DNA from: an uncultured Massilia sp.
GTDB taxonomy: Bacteria > Pseudomonadota > Gammaproteobacteria > Burkholderiales > Burkholderiaceae_D
NCBI RefSeq assembly: GCF_913773735.1
Contig: NZ_CAJYEB010000032.1
Location: 1-64,000, forward strand
Direction: 5' to 3'
Length of the DNA stretch: 64,000 nucleotides
Shown: positions 18,582 to 29,507 of the stretch, piece after piece
How the letters are laid out: each line of letters opens with the position of its first letter
Position numbering within the stretch: position 1 is the stretch's first letter
Notes under the pieces: model-generated
The model's database searches: none
The model's input: only the letters and a program-made list of their open reading frames with translations
What the model was told of the DNA's origin: nothing
Translations under genes and position numbers: made by a program

Positions 18582-18862
18582 GCCCGTGCTTCCTTGCCGC
18601 GCCACCGCGCGCCGTCGGCTGCCGGCCCGCGGCCTGGCGGACGGCCGGCCGGTGCGCGGCGCCGCCCGGCGTGCCGGGCAACGTGCGCGCCAGCACGCCG
18701 TTCTCGCGCCTCGCCCCAGCCTGCGCTTGGTCCGGCCCGGCCGGCAGCCTGGCGCTGCTTGGGTAGCGGCAGGTGGAACGCCCAGCCTACACCACCTGCC
18801 CGTCCGGGTGCCGCTCGTTTGCCTGCCGGCATGCGGCGTCGGTCGCGCCCTCGACGCCGGAC

Positions 18863-19705
18863 TCAGGCCAGGTTGCGGCGGTGGAAGCGCAGGTGGTCGG
18901 CGACGAAGGTCTGGATGAAGTAATAGCCGTGGTCATAGCCTGCGTGGCGGCGCAGTTCGAGCGGCTGGCCGACGGCGCGGCAGGCTTCCTCGAAGGCTTC
19001 CGGGTACAGTTGCTCGGCCAGGAATTTGTCGGCCATGCCCTGGTCGACCAGGATGCCCTTGGGGAAGGGCGGTTCGGTGCTGCGCGCCATGAGTTCGGTG
19101 GCGTCGTAGGCGCGCCAGGCCGCCTGGTCGTCGCCGAGGTAGCCGGTGAACGCCTTTTGGCCCCACGGGCAGCGGGTCGGCGCGGCGATCGGCGCGAATG
19201 CCGACACCGACTGGAACAGGGCCGGGTTGCGCAGCGCCAGCATCAGCGCGCCGTGGCCGCCCATCGAGTGGCCGAAGATGCCCACGCGGGCCGGGTCGGC
19301 CGGCAGTTCGGCCAGCACGCGCTCGCGCAGTTCCAGGATGTGGCTGTACATGCGGTAGTGGGTGGACCAGGGCGCCTGCACGGCGTCGACGTAGAAGCCG
19401 GCGCCGGCGCCGAAGTCCCACGCATCGGTTTCGCCGGGCACGCCGGCGCCGCGCGGGCTGGTGTCCGGCATCACCAGGATCAGGCCTTCCTCGGCCGCCA
19501 CGCGCTGGGCGCCGGCCTTGATCGCGAAGGTTTCTTCGGTGCAGGTCAGGCCCGCCAGGTAGAACAGCACCGGCAGGCGCTTGCCGGCGTGGTCGGGCGG
19601 CAGGTAGACGGCGAAGCGCATCGGCAGGCCGATGGCGGCGGAGTCGAACTTGTAGAAACGCTGCACGCCGCCGAAGCAGGCGTGCTCGCTGAGGAGTTCG
19701 GTCAT
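18863..19705 (-). CDS. fghA: S-formylglutathione hydrolase
   Basis: A 280-residue serine esterase that hydrolyses S-formylglutathione to formate and glutathione, the last step of glutathione-dependent formaldehyde detoxification. The nucleophile is Ser147 in GHSMGGHGAL; the Asp and His are in VDQGMADKF and RHAGYDHGYYFI. The FYLAGLTCTEETF oxyanion region and length match FghA/esterase D. The start at 19705 is preceded by GGGGACC; a start 14 codons upstream has no such site. The partner dehydrogenase gene (frmA/adhC) is not adjacent. Confidence 0.95.
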   Translation of the reverse strand: MTELLSEHACFGGVQRFYKFDSAAIGLPMRFAVYLPPDHAGKRLPVLFYLAGLTCTEETFAIKAGAQRVAAEEGLILVMPDTSPRGAGVPGETDAWDFGAGAGFYVDAVQAPWSTHYRMYSHILELRERVLAELPADPARVGIFGHSMGGHGALMLALRNPALFQSVSAFAPIAAPTRCPWGQKAFTGYLGDDQAAWRAYDATELMARSTEPPFPKGILVDQGMADKFLAEQLYPEAFEEACRAVGQPLELRRHAGYDHGYYFIQTFVADHLRFHRRNLA

Positions 19706-19853
19706 GGTGGGGTCCCCCGGGATCGTGACGCATTGATGAAAGCGCAAGTATGCCTCAACTGCGACGTTCCTGCGCCTGCGGGCGGATGCCCATGGGGGAT
19801 GCCGGCCGCGCGGCCGGCAGGGGGCGGCCGGAGGGACGGCCAGGGCGCGCGCC

Positions 19854-20030
19854 TCAGCCGCCGCCGATGCCGCGCACCACGTGGCCGGTGCCTTCGCACT
19901 CGGGACAGGTCTTGCCGTCGGACAGCTTGCCGCTGCCGCCGCAGGTGTCGCACAGGTCGTCGCCGGTGCCGGGCGTACCGGGTTCGGCTTCGTCCCCGGG
20001 CTTCAGGTCGGGGTCGGGATGGACGCTCAT
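19854..20030 (-). CDS. 58-residue DnaJ-type zinc-finger miniprotein
   Basis: A short protein with an acidic, Pro-rich N-terminal half and two CxxCxGxG motifs, CDTCGGSG and CPECEGTG, spaced as in one DnaJ cysteine-rich zinc module. The tail is VVRGIGGG. Four cysteines should bind one Zn. It starts with ATG at 20030 and ends with TGA at 19854-19856. No J-domain is nearby. It lies between fghA (same strand) and an oppositely oriented small gene. Function unknown; a small chaperone cofactor or RNA-binding role are possibilities only. Confidence 0.75.
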   Translation of the reverse strand: MSVHPDPDLKPGDEAEPGTPGTGDDLCDTCGGSGKLSDGKTCPECEGTGHVVRGIGGG

Positions 20031-20235
20031 GGGGGCCTCGCTGGAGAGTGGTCGATGGCCTTCATTCTAGGGCGCGGCGCCGGCACGCGGCGCACGCGGG
20101 AGGTGGCGGGCGCAGGCAGCGCCGTGGTTGTCACGAAGAATTCATGCCGATATGCGAAATTCGCCTTGACTTCGGCTCATCCTGGCAAATACTCCTTGGT
20201 GCCAGGCCTTTATCTTCCATCCAGCGGGAAACGCG

Positions 20236-20454
20236 ATGAACCAGGACATCCTCGAACGGGACGACGACCCCATGACCGTCAACTACCAGCGCCGCGACAT
20301 CCAGATGCAGGAAATCGTCGACCTGGGTATCGCGCTCCAGCAGCGCGGCAATACCATGACCGCGGTCGAATACCTGCGTTCCCAGGAGGTGCCGAACGCG
20401 GTCATCGAACGCGTGCTGACCCAGCCGGGATGCCGGCGCGCATGGTCGGTCTGA
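20236..20454 (+). CDS. Small hypothetical protein (72 aa)
   Basis: A charged soluble protein, probably helical. Residues 13-60 (MTVNYQRRDIQMQEIVDLGIALQQRGNTMT... then VEYLRSQEVPNAVIERVL) look like two amphipathic helices. The start at 20236 has a weak gcgggaaa site; an internal ATG at 20272 is a possible alternative. I do not recognise a family. The pattern (short, helical, ending near CRRAW) is seen in small orphan proteins of this bacterial group. Confidence 0.6.
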   Translation: MNQDILERDDDPMTVNYQRRDIQMQEIVDLGIALQQRGNTMTAVEYLRSQEVPNAVIERVLTQPGCRRAWSV

Positions 20455-20538
20455 GCGCGCCCTGAAGGCGATTCCGGCGATTCCGGAGTCGCGCCAGGCG
20501 CGCATGCACGCAAGGTTATACACAAAAATTTCTTGTGT

Positions 20539-20739
20539 TCATCTTGCATATTTTTTTGATCTGTGCGCTACTTGACTTCGTAAACCCTTGATTTTACGTG
20601 GGGCGCGAATTGCCTGCGCAACGGGCAAGTTGTTGGAAGCCGCATCCCGTCTCGCTTCCGGCGTGTCAAGTAGGTGTTTTTCCACAAGCTTGTCCACAAT
20701 TTTTGTGGATATCTGGTCAATCCCTTTAAAACCATGCAC
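20539..20739 (-). CDS. Possible small protein encoded across repeat copy 1
   Basis: A 66-codon ATG-initiated frame runs through repeat copy 1. The same frame in copy 2 (about 23110-23280, minus strand) is open with no indel. About 18 of 44 aligned residues are identical (IST..VD..V.K.LL, DA..N.LP..QA, P..IK.L). Copy 2 has no start codon and follows a stop. A ribosome site is weak here. It may be a real small gene with a decayed paralogue, or an accidental frame in a non-coding repeat. Confidence 0.3.
   Translation of the reverse strand: MHGFKGIDQISTKIVDKLVEKHLLDTPEARRDAASNNLPVAQAIRAPRKIKGLRSQVAHRSKKYAR
20586..20716 (+). repeat. Copy 1 of a 130-bp repeat carrying three DnaA-box-like 9-mers
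   Basis: Aligns without gaps of note to 23129-23258 at roughly two-thirds identity by eye. Three 9-mers sit at 20678-20686 (TTTTCCACA), 20690-20698 (TTGTCCACA) and, inverted, 20704-20712 (TGTGGATAT). The spacings of 3 and 5 bases are the same in copy 2. The last two can fold as a hairpin. Confidence 0.75.
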
Positions 20740-20882
20740 TTGGCGCGCCTTCGTCGCGCGAGGCGGCGGCCGCGCGCGGACGCTGATGCCATTTCGCTAC
20801 ACCTGTCATTCCGCGACTGCCGATCCCGCTTGCGCAAGCCTACTGGATAAATGTACAGTCTAGTCATCTTTCCAGCTCGTCC

Positions 20883-23006
20883 ATGTCTACCGCCACCGCC
20901 ACTCCCGCCGAATCCGCTGCCCCGGCCGATGCCGCCCATGCAGCCGATGCCGCCCGCGACCCGTTCGCCAGCCTCAATGCCGAGCAGCGCGCCGCCGTCG
21001 AGCACGACATCGGCGTGGCGGCGCCGCGTCCGCTGCTGGTCGTGGCCGGCGCCGGTTCCGGCAAGACCAGTACGCTGGCGCACCGCGTCGCGCGCCTGAT
21101 CCAGTCCGGGGCCGATCCGCAGCGCATCCTGCTGCTGACCTTTTCGCGCCGCGCCGCCAACGAGATGGGGCAGCGCGCCGCCGGCGTGCTGCAGCGCCTG
21201 TTCGGCACGTCGACGCAGGCCTTCGCCAGCCTGCCCTGGGCCGGCACCTTCCACAGCATCGGCGCGCGCCTGCTGCGCGAATACGCCGGCCGCATCGGCC
21301 TGGACCCCGCGTTCACCATCCACGACCGCGCCGATTCCGAGGACCTGATGGGCATGGTGCGCCAGGAGATCGGCCTGGGCCAGACCCAGAAGCGCTTCCC
21401 GTTGAAGGGCACCTGCCTGGCCATCTACTCGCGGGTCGTCAACAGCCGCGATCCGCTGGACGCGGTGCTGCAGTCGACGTTCCCGTGGTGCGGCGAATGG
21501 GAAGAGCAGCTCAAGCGCCTGTTCGGCGCCTACGTCGACGCCAAGCAGGAGCAGAACGTGCTCGACTACGACGACCTGCTGCTGTTCTGGTCCGAGATGG
21601 CGTCCGACCCCGAGCTCGGCCCGGAACTGGGCGCATTGTTCGACCACGTGCTGGTCGACGAGTACCAGGACACCAACCGCCTGCAGGCCGCCATCCTGCA
21701 GGGCATGAAGCCGGACGGGCGCGGCGTGATGGTGGTCGGCGACGACGCCCAGGCCATCTATTCCTTCCGCGGCGCCACGGTACGCAACATCCTCGACTTC
21801 CCGCAGCAGTTCAGCCAGCCGGCCGAGGTCGTCACGCTGGACCGCAACTACCGCTCGACGCAGCCGATCCTGGACGCGTCCAACGCCGTGATCGCGGCCG
21901 CCGTCGAACGCCACGCCAAGACGTTGTGGACCGATCGCCAGGCGAGCGGCAAGCCGGAACTGGTCCTGATCCCCGACGAGGCCGAGCAGGCGCGCTGGGT
22001 CTGCCGGCGCGTGCTGGAGCAGCGCGAGGCCGGCATCCGGCTGACGCAGCAGGCGGTGCTGTTCCGCGCCGCCAGCCACAGCGCGGCGCTGGAGCTGGAG
22101 CTGGTCCGGCGCAACATCCCGTTCGTGAAATTCGGCGGCCTGAAGTTCCTCGAGGCGGCGCACGTCAAGGACCTGCTGGGCGTGTTGCGCTTCGCCCAGA
22201 ATCCGGGCGGGCGCGTGGCCGGCTTTCGCGTACTGCAGCTGATCCCCGGGATCGGCCCGGCGACGGCGGCGCGCATCCTCGACGCCGTGGCCGCCGCGGC
22301 GGCGCCGGCCGACGCGCTGGCGGCGTACGCGGTGCCCAAGCGCGCCGAGGCCGAATGGCGCCAGTTCGCCGCGCTGTTCCGCACGCTGGGGACCACCGGC
22401 CTGCGCTGGCCGCTCGACGTCGAGCTGGTCAAGGACTGGTACCTGCCGCACCTGGAACGCCTGTTCGACGACGCGCCGGTGCGGGCCGCCGACCTCGAGC
22501 AACTGGTGCAACTGGCGGGCGGCTACGGCTCGCGCGAGAATTTCCTGACCGAGCTGACGCTCGATCCCCCGGACGCGACCAGCGACCGCGCCGGCGCGCC
22601 GCTGCGCGACGAGGATTACCTGATCCTGTCCACGATCCACTCCGCCAAGGGGCAGGAGTGGAAGGCCGTGCACGTGCTCAACGTGGTCGACGGTTGCATC
22701 CCGTCCGACCTGGCGACGGGCAGCCTCGAGGACATCGAGGAAGAGCGGCGCCTGCTGTACGTGGCGATGACCCGCGCCAAGGAGCACCTGCACCTGGTGG
22801 TGCCGAACCGTTTCTTCGTCAAGCAGCAGGCACAGATGGGCGACCGCCACGTGTACGCCCAGCGCACGCGCTTCATCGCGCCGGCGATGCTCAGGCATTT
22901 CGAGGAATGCGTGTGGATGGACGCCGAGACGCCGCAAAGCCGCAAGCCGATGCCCGACAGCGTGCGCATGCTGGTGCGCGACCGCGCGCGGCAGTTGTGG
23001 AAATGA
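20883..23006 (+). CDS. UvrD/Rep-family ATP-dependent DNA helicase
   Basis: A 707-residue superfamily 1A 3'-5' helicase. Walker A is VVAGAGSGKTST (about 53-64) and Walker B/motif II is VDEYQDTN (about 258-265). Motif III (GDDAQAIYSFRGA), motif IV (LDRNYRS), motif V (STIHSAKGQEW) and motif VI (LLYVAMTRAKEHLHL) are all intact. An Ala-rich leader of about 25 residues precedes the first motif. It is shorter than UvrD or PcrA in the 2B region and may be a paralogue of Rep. The gene is monocistronic and bracketed by the two 130-bp repeats. Confidence 0.92.
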   Translation: MSTATATPAESAAPADAAHAADAARDPFASLNAEQRAAVEHDIGVAAPRPLLVVAGAGSGKTSTLAHRVARLIQSGADPQRILLLTFSRRAANEMGQRAAGVLQRLFGTSTQAFASLPWAGTFHSIGARLLREYAGRIGLDPAFTIHDRADSEDLMGMVRQEIGLGQTQKRFPLKGTCLAIYSRVVNSRDPLDAVLQSTFPWCGEWEEQLKRLFGAYVDAKQEQNVLDYDDLLLFWSEMASDPELGPELGALFDHVLVDEYQDTNRLQAAILQGMKPDGRGVMVVGDDAQAIYSFRGATVRNILDFPQQFSQPAEVVTLDRNYRSTQPILDASNAVIAAAVERHAKTLWTDRQASGKPELVLIPDEAEQARWVCRRVLEQREAGIRLTQQAVLFRAASHSAALELELVRRNIPFVKFGGLKFLEAAHVKDLLGVLRFAQNPGGRVAGFRVLQLIPGIGPATAARILDAVAAAAAPADALAAYAVPKRAEAEWRQFAALFRTLGTTGLRWPLDVELVKDWYLPHLERLFDDAPVRAADLEQLVQLAGGYGSRENFLTELTLDPPDATSDRAGAPLRDEDYLILSTIHSAKGQEWKAVHVLNVVDGCIPSDLATGSLEDIEEERRLLYVAMTRAKEHLHLVVPNRFFVKQQAQMGDRHVYAQRTRFIAPAMLRHFEECVWMDAETPQSRKPMPDSVRMLVRDRARQLWK

Positions 23007-23411
23007 TACTAAAAAAGGATGAGAAGGCGTCGGTTGCGCGTGACTTGTGGTGAGTTATCCCCCGTGCATGATTTTTGTAGGAATTTGCCTCGTATTACGC
23101 CATGCTTAAAACGCGAGCAGGTGCAAGTCCTTGATTTCAAAGGGTTCATAATTTGCCTGTTCCTTGGGCAGTTTGTTGAAACCCGCATCAATACTGCACT
23201 TCTGGCTTGTCAAGAGGCGCTTGTCCACATAGTTATCCACATTTCTTGTGGATATTGGAATAAAGCGAATCGAATCAATGCCTTAGGTCATTTATTTGAT
23301 CCGCCATCGAGCATTTGCAAGTCGATAAGATTTGACGGGGATCATGTTCCCGCGACGGGAGCGGGGAGACCGTAGGGCAGGGCGCTGGTCGCCGCGCCGC
23401 CACGCCGCCAT
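23007..23411. other. Intergenic region downstream of the helicase with repeat copy 2
   Basis: A 405-bp AT-richer gap between convergent genes. Besides repeat copy 2 it holds no supported gene and no clear intrinsic terminator. Confidence 0.6.
23129..23258 (+). repeat. Copy 2 of the 130-bp repeat with a DnaA-box cluster
   Basis: The same orientation as copy 1. The 9-mers are TTGTCCACA (23221-23229), an exact DnaA-box consensus TTATCCACA (23233-23241) and the inverted TGTGGATAT (23247-23255). TATCCACA and TGTGGATA can form an 8-bp stem. Conservation is strongest over the 9-mers and over the segment tgtcaag just before them. Confidence 0.75.
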
Positions 23412-24062
23412 TCAGGCCGCGTCGCCCTGGTCGATCCGGCGCAGCAGGGTCTCCAGCGCCGCCAGGAAGCGTTCGGCGGCCAATAGCGGCGGCCACGGTT
23501 CCCACGGCGTGCAGCCATAGGCCTCGGCCAGCGGATCGCGTTCCAGCACCGCCGAGCGGATCTTCAACGTGGCGCGCACTTCCTGCACCGACCAGCCGGC
23601 GACGTGGACGGCTTCGCTGGCCGCGGCCAAACGGTCGGCGCGCTTGTGCAGGGCATGCTCGGACGGCGTCCAGGCCGGCAGGCCGTAGCGCAGGAACACG
23701 GCCTGTTCCAGGCGCCGCGTGAGCGCCCGGAAACCGTCGCCGAGGAAGGGCTTGATCGGCGACACGGCATCGAAGCCGAGCAGGCCTTCCTCGGCGTCGT
23801 GCAGCAGTTCGCGCAATTCGATCACCGCCGGCAAGGGCGCGGGGGCGGCGGTGCGGCGCAGCAGCATCACGGCGATGGAATGCTGGGCCACCGACAGCGG
23901 CAGCGGCCAGGCCGAATGGCCGCCCCAGCGGTAGGTGCGGGCCAGGCCGAGCGCCAGGTCGGCGTCGTCCCAGTCGAAGGGCGTCGGATTCAACAGGTCG
24001 AGCCGCTTGCCCGAAGGCATGCGGACCCAGGCGCGCATCTCGGGCGCCATCTCAGCGGACAC
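23412..24062 (-). CDS. HD-domain phosphohydrolase (YfbR-like)
   Basis: A protein of up to 216 residues with an HD-type metal site: the SVAQHSIAVMLL histidine, ELLHDAEEGLLGFD with His-Asp, and a downstream Asp in ALHKRADRLAAASEA. The RMPSGKRLDLLNPTPFDWDDADLALGLARTYRWGGHS N-terminus is typical of phage- and plasmid-derived YfbR-like nucleotidases. It probably hydrolyses a nucleotide. The listed start at 24062 is GTG; an ATG at 24050 is equally possible. Divergent from glpD. Confidence 0.8.
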   Translation of the reverse strand: MSAEMAPEMRAWVRMPSGKRLDLLNPTPFDWDDADLALGLARTYRWGGHSAWPLPLSVAQHSIAVMLLRRTAAPAPLPAVIELRELLHDAEEGLLGFDAVSPIKPFLGDGFRALTRRLEQAVFLRYGLPAWTPSEHALHKRADRLAAASEAVHVAGWSVQEVRATLKIRSAVLERDPLAEAYGCTPWEPWPPLLAAERFLAALETLLRRIDQGDAA

Positions 24063-24208
24063 GGAGGCAGGTCGTCATGGCAGGATTCTACACGGCCCGC
24101 CGAGTTCCCCGGCTGGATTGACGTGGCCGAACACCGGGGCGTCTTCAGGCAGTATATTGACCTGCGGCCCGACGGCCACATCGCGGGGGGACGGGAATGG
24201 GAGGACCA

Positions 24209-25807
24209 ATGACGGGAACACCGAAGCGCATCGATTGCGACCTGCTGGTCGTCGGCGGCGGCATCAATGGCGCCGGCATCGCGCGCGACGCAGCCGGGCG
24301 CGGCCTGCGCGTCGTCCTGTGCGACAAGGACGACCTCGGGCAGCATACCTCGTCCGCCTCGAGCAAGCTGATCCACGGCGGCCTGCGCTACCTCGAACAC
24401 TGGGAATTCGGCCTGGTGCGCAAGGCGCTGGCCGAGCGCGAGGTGCTGCTGAAAAGCGCGCCGCACATCATGCGCCCGCTGCGCTTCGTGATGCCGCATG
24501 CGCCGGGGCAGCGTCCCGCCTGGATGATCCGCGCCGGCCTGTTCCTCTACGACCACCTGGCGCCGCGCGACTTCCTGGCGCCGTCCACGCGCCTGCAACT
24601 GCGCGGCGATCCGGCCGGCGCGCCGCTGCAGCGCCGGTTCACGCGCGCGTTCTCGTATGCCGACGCCTGGGTCGACGATGCCCGCCTGGTGGTGCTGGCC
24701 GCGCTCGACGCGCGCGAGCGCGGCGCGACCGTGCTCACGCGCACGCGCTGCGTGCGCGCCTGGCCGGAGGGCGGGCGCTGGGCCGCCAGCCTCGACGGCC
24801 AGGCCGGGCAGGGCGTCACGCACGTGCATGCGCGCTGCCTGGTGAACGCCGCCGGGCCCTGGGCGGCGGCGTTCCTGCAGGACGTCGCGGGCATCGGCGG
24901 CACCCCGCCGCTGCGGCTGGTCAAGGGCAGCCACATCGTGGTGCCGCGCCTGTTCGCGCATGACGACGCCTACCTGCTGCAGCAACCCGACGGCCGCATC
25001 GTGTTCGCGCTGCCCTACGAGGGCGCGTTCACGCTGGTGGGCACCACCGACGTCGAGCACACGGCCGCAGTGGGCGCCCTCGACCGCGTGGCGATCAGCG
25101 CCATGGAAACCGCCTACCTGTGCGATGCCGTCAACCGCAGCTTCGAGCGCCACATCGGCCCTGGCGACGTCGTGTGGAGCTACGCGGGCGTGCGGCCGCT
25201 GGTCGGCGCGGCGGGCACCGTCGCGGCGGCGTCGGCGCCGCCCGCCGCGCGCGCCAGCCGCGACTACCGGCTGGAACGCGACGACCGGTTCGGCGTGCCC
25301 CTGCTGTCCGTATTCGGCGGCAAGATCACGACCTTCCGCAAGCTGGCCGAGCAGGCCGTCGACCTGGTCTGTCCCGCGCTCGGCCGCCAGGCGCGGCCGT
25401 GGACGGCGCAGGCCTGCCTGCCGGGCGGCGACCTGTACGGCCGGGTGCCGGTGGCGCGCGCCGTGCTGGAATTCGATGCCTGGCTGCGCACGCGCCGCCA
25501 GCAATACGCGTGGCTGCCGCCGGCGCTGCTGGAACGCTATGCGCGCGCCTACGGCACGCGGCTGGCCATCCTGCTGTCCGGCCGGCGCGCCGTCGACGAC
25601 ATGGGCGAGGAAATCGTACCGGGGCTGTTCGAGGCGGAGGCCGACTACCTGGTGCGCCACGAATGGGCCATGACGGCGGCCGACATCCTGTGGCGCCGGA
25701 CCAAGCTGGGGTTGCATTTGCCGAAGGGCGCGGCGGCCACGCTGGACGGCTGGCTGGAAGCGCGCCGGCGCAGGGTGCTGGCGGCGTCGGGAAGCGGAGG
25801 GTGGTAA
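24209..25807 (+). CDS. glpD: FAD-dependent glycerol-3-phosphate dehydrogenase
   Basis: A 532-residue membrane-associated flavoprotein that oxidises sn-glycerol 3-phosphate to DHAP and passes electrons to quinone. The FAD-binding Rossmann motif is VVGGGINGAGIARDAAGRG (from residue 14). SSKLIHGGLRYLE, GTTDVEH and FGGKITTFRKLAEQ are GlpD family signatures. The start at 24209 follows a ggagga ribosome site. No glpK, glpF or glpR is in the window. It ends 35 bp before a strong hairpin shared with the convergent aminopeptidase gene. Confidence 0.95.
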   Translation: MTGTPKRIDCDLLVVGGGINGAGIARDAAGRGLRVVLCDKDDLGQHTSSASSKLIHGGLRYLEHWEFGLVRKALAEREVLLKSAPHIMRPLRFVMPHAPGQRPAWMIRAGLFLYDHLAPRDFLAPSTRLQLRGDPAGAPLQRRFTRAFSYADAWVDDARLVVLAALDARERGATVLTRTRCVRAWPEGGRWAASLDGQAGQGVTHVHARCLVNAAGPWAAAFLQDVAGIGGTPPLRLVKGSHIVVPRLFAHDDAYLLQQPDGRIVFALPYEGAFTLVGTTDVEHTAAVGALDRVAISAMETAYLCDAVNRSFERHIGPGDVVWSYAGVRPLVGAAGTVAAASAPPAARASRDYRLERDDRFGVPLLSVFGGKITTFRKLAEQAVDLVCPALGRQARPWTAQACLPGGDLYGRVPVARAVLEFDAWLRTRRQQYAWLPPALLERYARAYGTRLAILLSGRRAVDDMGEEIVPGLFEAEADYLVRHEWAMTAADILWRRTKLGLHLPKGAAATLDGWLEARRRRVLAASGSGGW

Positions 25808-25842
25808 TGCAGCGAAGGCGTACCCGGCGATGCGACGGGTAG

Positions 25843-25893
25843 GGTGGGCACGTTTCATTTGAGGCCGGGGACCTCGAATGAAACGTGCCCACC
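25843..25893. terminator. 22-bp stem hairpin between convergent glpD and aminopeptidase genes
   Basis: 25843-25864 pairs with 25872-25893 with only one G-T wobble, around a 7-base loop. It starts with the GTAGGGTGGGCAC sequence found at other intergenic hairpins in this window. It can stop both transcripts. A smaller GGGCAC-ggg-GTGCCC palindrome follows at 25922-25936. Confidence 0.75.
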
Positions 25894-25921
25894 AGGCGCC
25901 GGCATCACGCAAGCGTCTGGC

Positions 25922-25936
25922 GGGCACGGGGTGCCC
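25922..25936. repeat. Short GGGCAC palindrome related to the GTAGGGTGGGC element
   Basis: GGGCAC and GTGCCC flank a ggg loop, followed by cacc. It is the core of the element also seen at 56606-56626. Confidence 0.5.
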
Positions 25937-25996
25937 ACCGACGCCGGCACCGGATCGACGCCGAAAAACGTCGGTCCGGCGCCGCGCGACGCCAGA

Positions 25997-28654
<2,658 letters not shown>

Positions 28655-28827
28655 GGGAAGTCGTGGGTCCTGGTTGTATGTATGTCGAACTTGCGCGCTG
28701 GGTGTCGTACGACGGGCAAGGCCAGGGAGCGAATCTACGGGCAAAACCATGACAATGTCAACGCAGCAATGCGCTATGATCGGGTGCAATACGCCGATCA
28801 TGGACAGGAACAGGACAGGAGGACGAC

Positions 28828-29451
28828 ATGAGACTTTACAGCGCCAGCCGCGCGCCCAATCCGCGCCGCGTATCGATGTTCATGGCCGAGAAGGGGATCG
28901 CGGGCATCGAGGTCGTGCAGGTCGACCTGGGACGGGGCGAGCACCGCAGCGACGACTTCGTCGGCAAGAACCCGCTGGCCCAGGTGCCGGTGCTGGAACT
29001 CGACGACGGCCGCACGCTGTCCGAGACGCGCGCGATCTGCACTTACCTGGAGGGGCTGCACCCGCAGCCGAACCTGATGGGCGAGGGCTTCGAGGAGCGC
29101 GCCTTCATCGAGATGATGGACCGGCGCTGCGAGCTGCAGCTGTTCCTGCGCATCGCCAACTGCGTCCGCCACACGCATCCGGGCCTGGCGATGCTGGAAC
29201 AGCCTCAGTTCGGCGCCTTCGGCGTGTCGCAGGGCGACAAGGTGCGCGCGACGGCGCGCTGGCTGGACGGGGTGCTGGCCGGGCAGCCGTACGTGGCCGG
29301 GGAGCGCTTCACGATCGCCGACATCACGGCGTTCTGCGCGCTGGAGTTCGCGCGCGGGCTGATGAAGTTCCGCCCCGGGCAGGAGGGGATGGACCACCTG
29401 CAGGCGTGGCGCGACCGGATGGCGGAGCGGCCGAGCGCGGGCGCGATCTAG
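28828..29451 (+). CDS. Glutathione S-transferase family protein
   Basis: A 207-residue GST. The N-terminal thioredoxin-like domain (1-80) has LYSASRAPNPRRVSMFMAEKG, the cis-Pro in LAQVPVLELDDGR and the glutathione gamma-Glu contact in LSETRAI. The helical C-terminal domain has FTIADITAFCAL with the conserved N-capping Asp. The Shine-Dalgarno acaggagg is strong. It is divergent from the M1 peptidase gene. The substrate is unknown. Confidence 0.9.
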   Translation: MRLYSASRAPNPRRVSMFMAEKGIAGIEVVQVDLGRGEHRSDDFVGKNPLAQVPVLELDDGRTLSETRAICTYLEGLHPQPNLMGEGFEERAFIEMMDRRCELQLFLRIANCVRHTHPGLAMLEQPQFGAFGVSQGDKVRATARWLDGVLAGQPYVAGERFTIADITAFCALEFARGLMKFRPGQEGMDHLQAWRDRMAERPSAGAI

Positions 29452-29507
29452 ATGGCGTCGACCGGACGCCGCCCGCCGGGTCCGGGGCGACGTTCATGGG
29501 CCGCGCC

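Larger units (their letters stand above)
20455..20882. other. Intergenic region upstream of the helicase: DnaA-box-like sites and repeat copy 1
   Basis: This 428-bp gap is clearly less GC-rich than its surroundings. It has an exact DnaA-box consensus match TTATACACA at 20516-20524 and repeat copy 1 (20586-20716). The helicase promoter should lie between 20740 and 20882. A minus-strand ORF of 66 codons is annotated separately with low confidence. Confidence 0.7.

Noticed and set aside
18582..18862. Possible gene between the phosphoribosyltransferase and fghA
   Set aside because: Only Arg/Pro/Gly-rich frames without ribosome sites are present; nothing supported was seen in this 281-bp gap.
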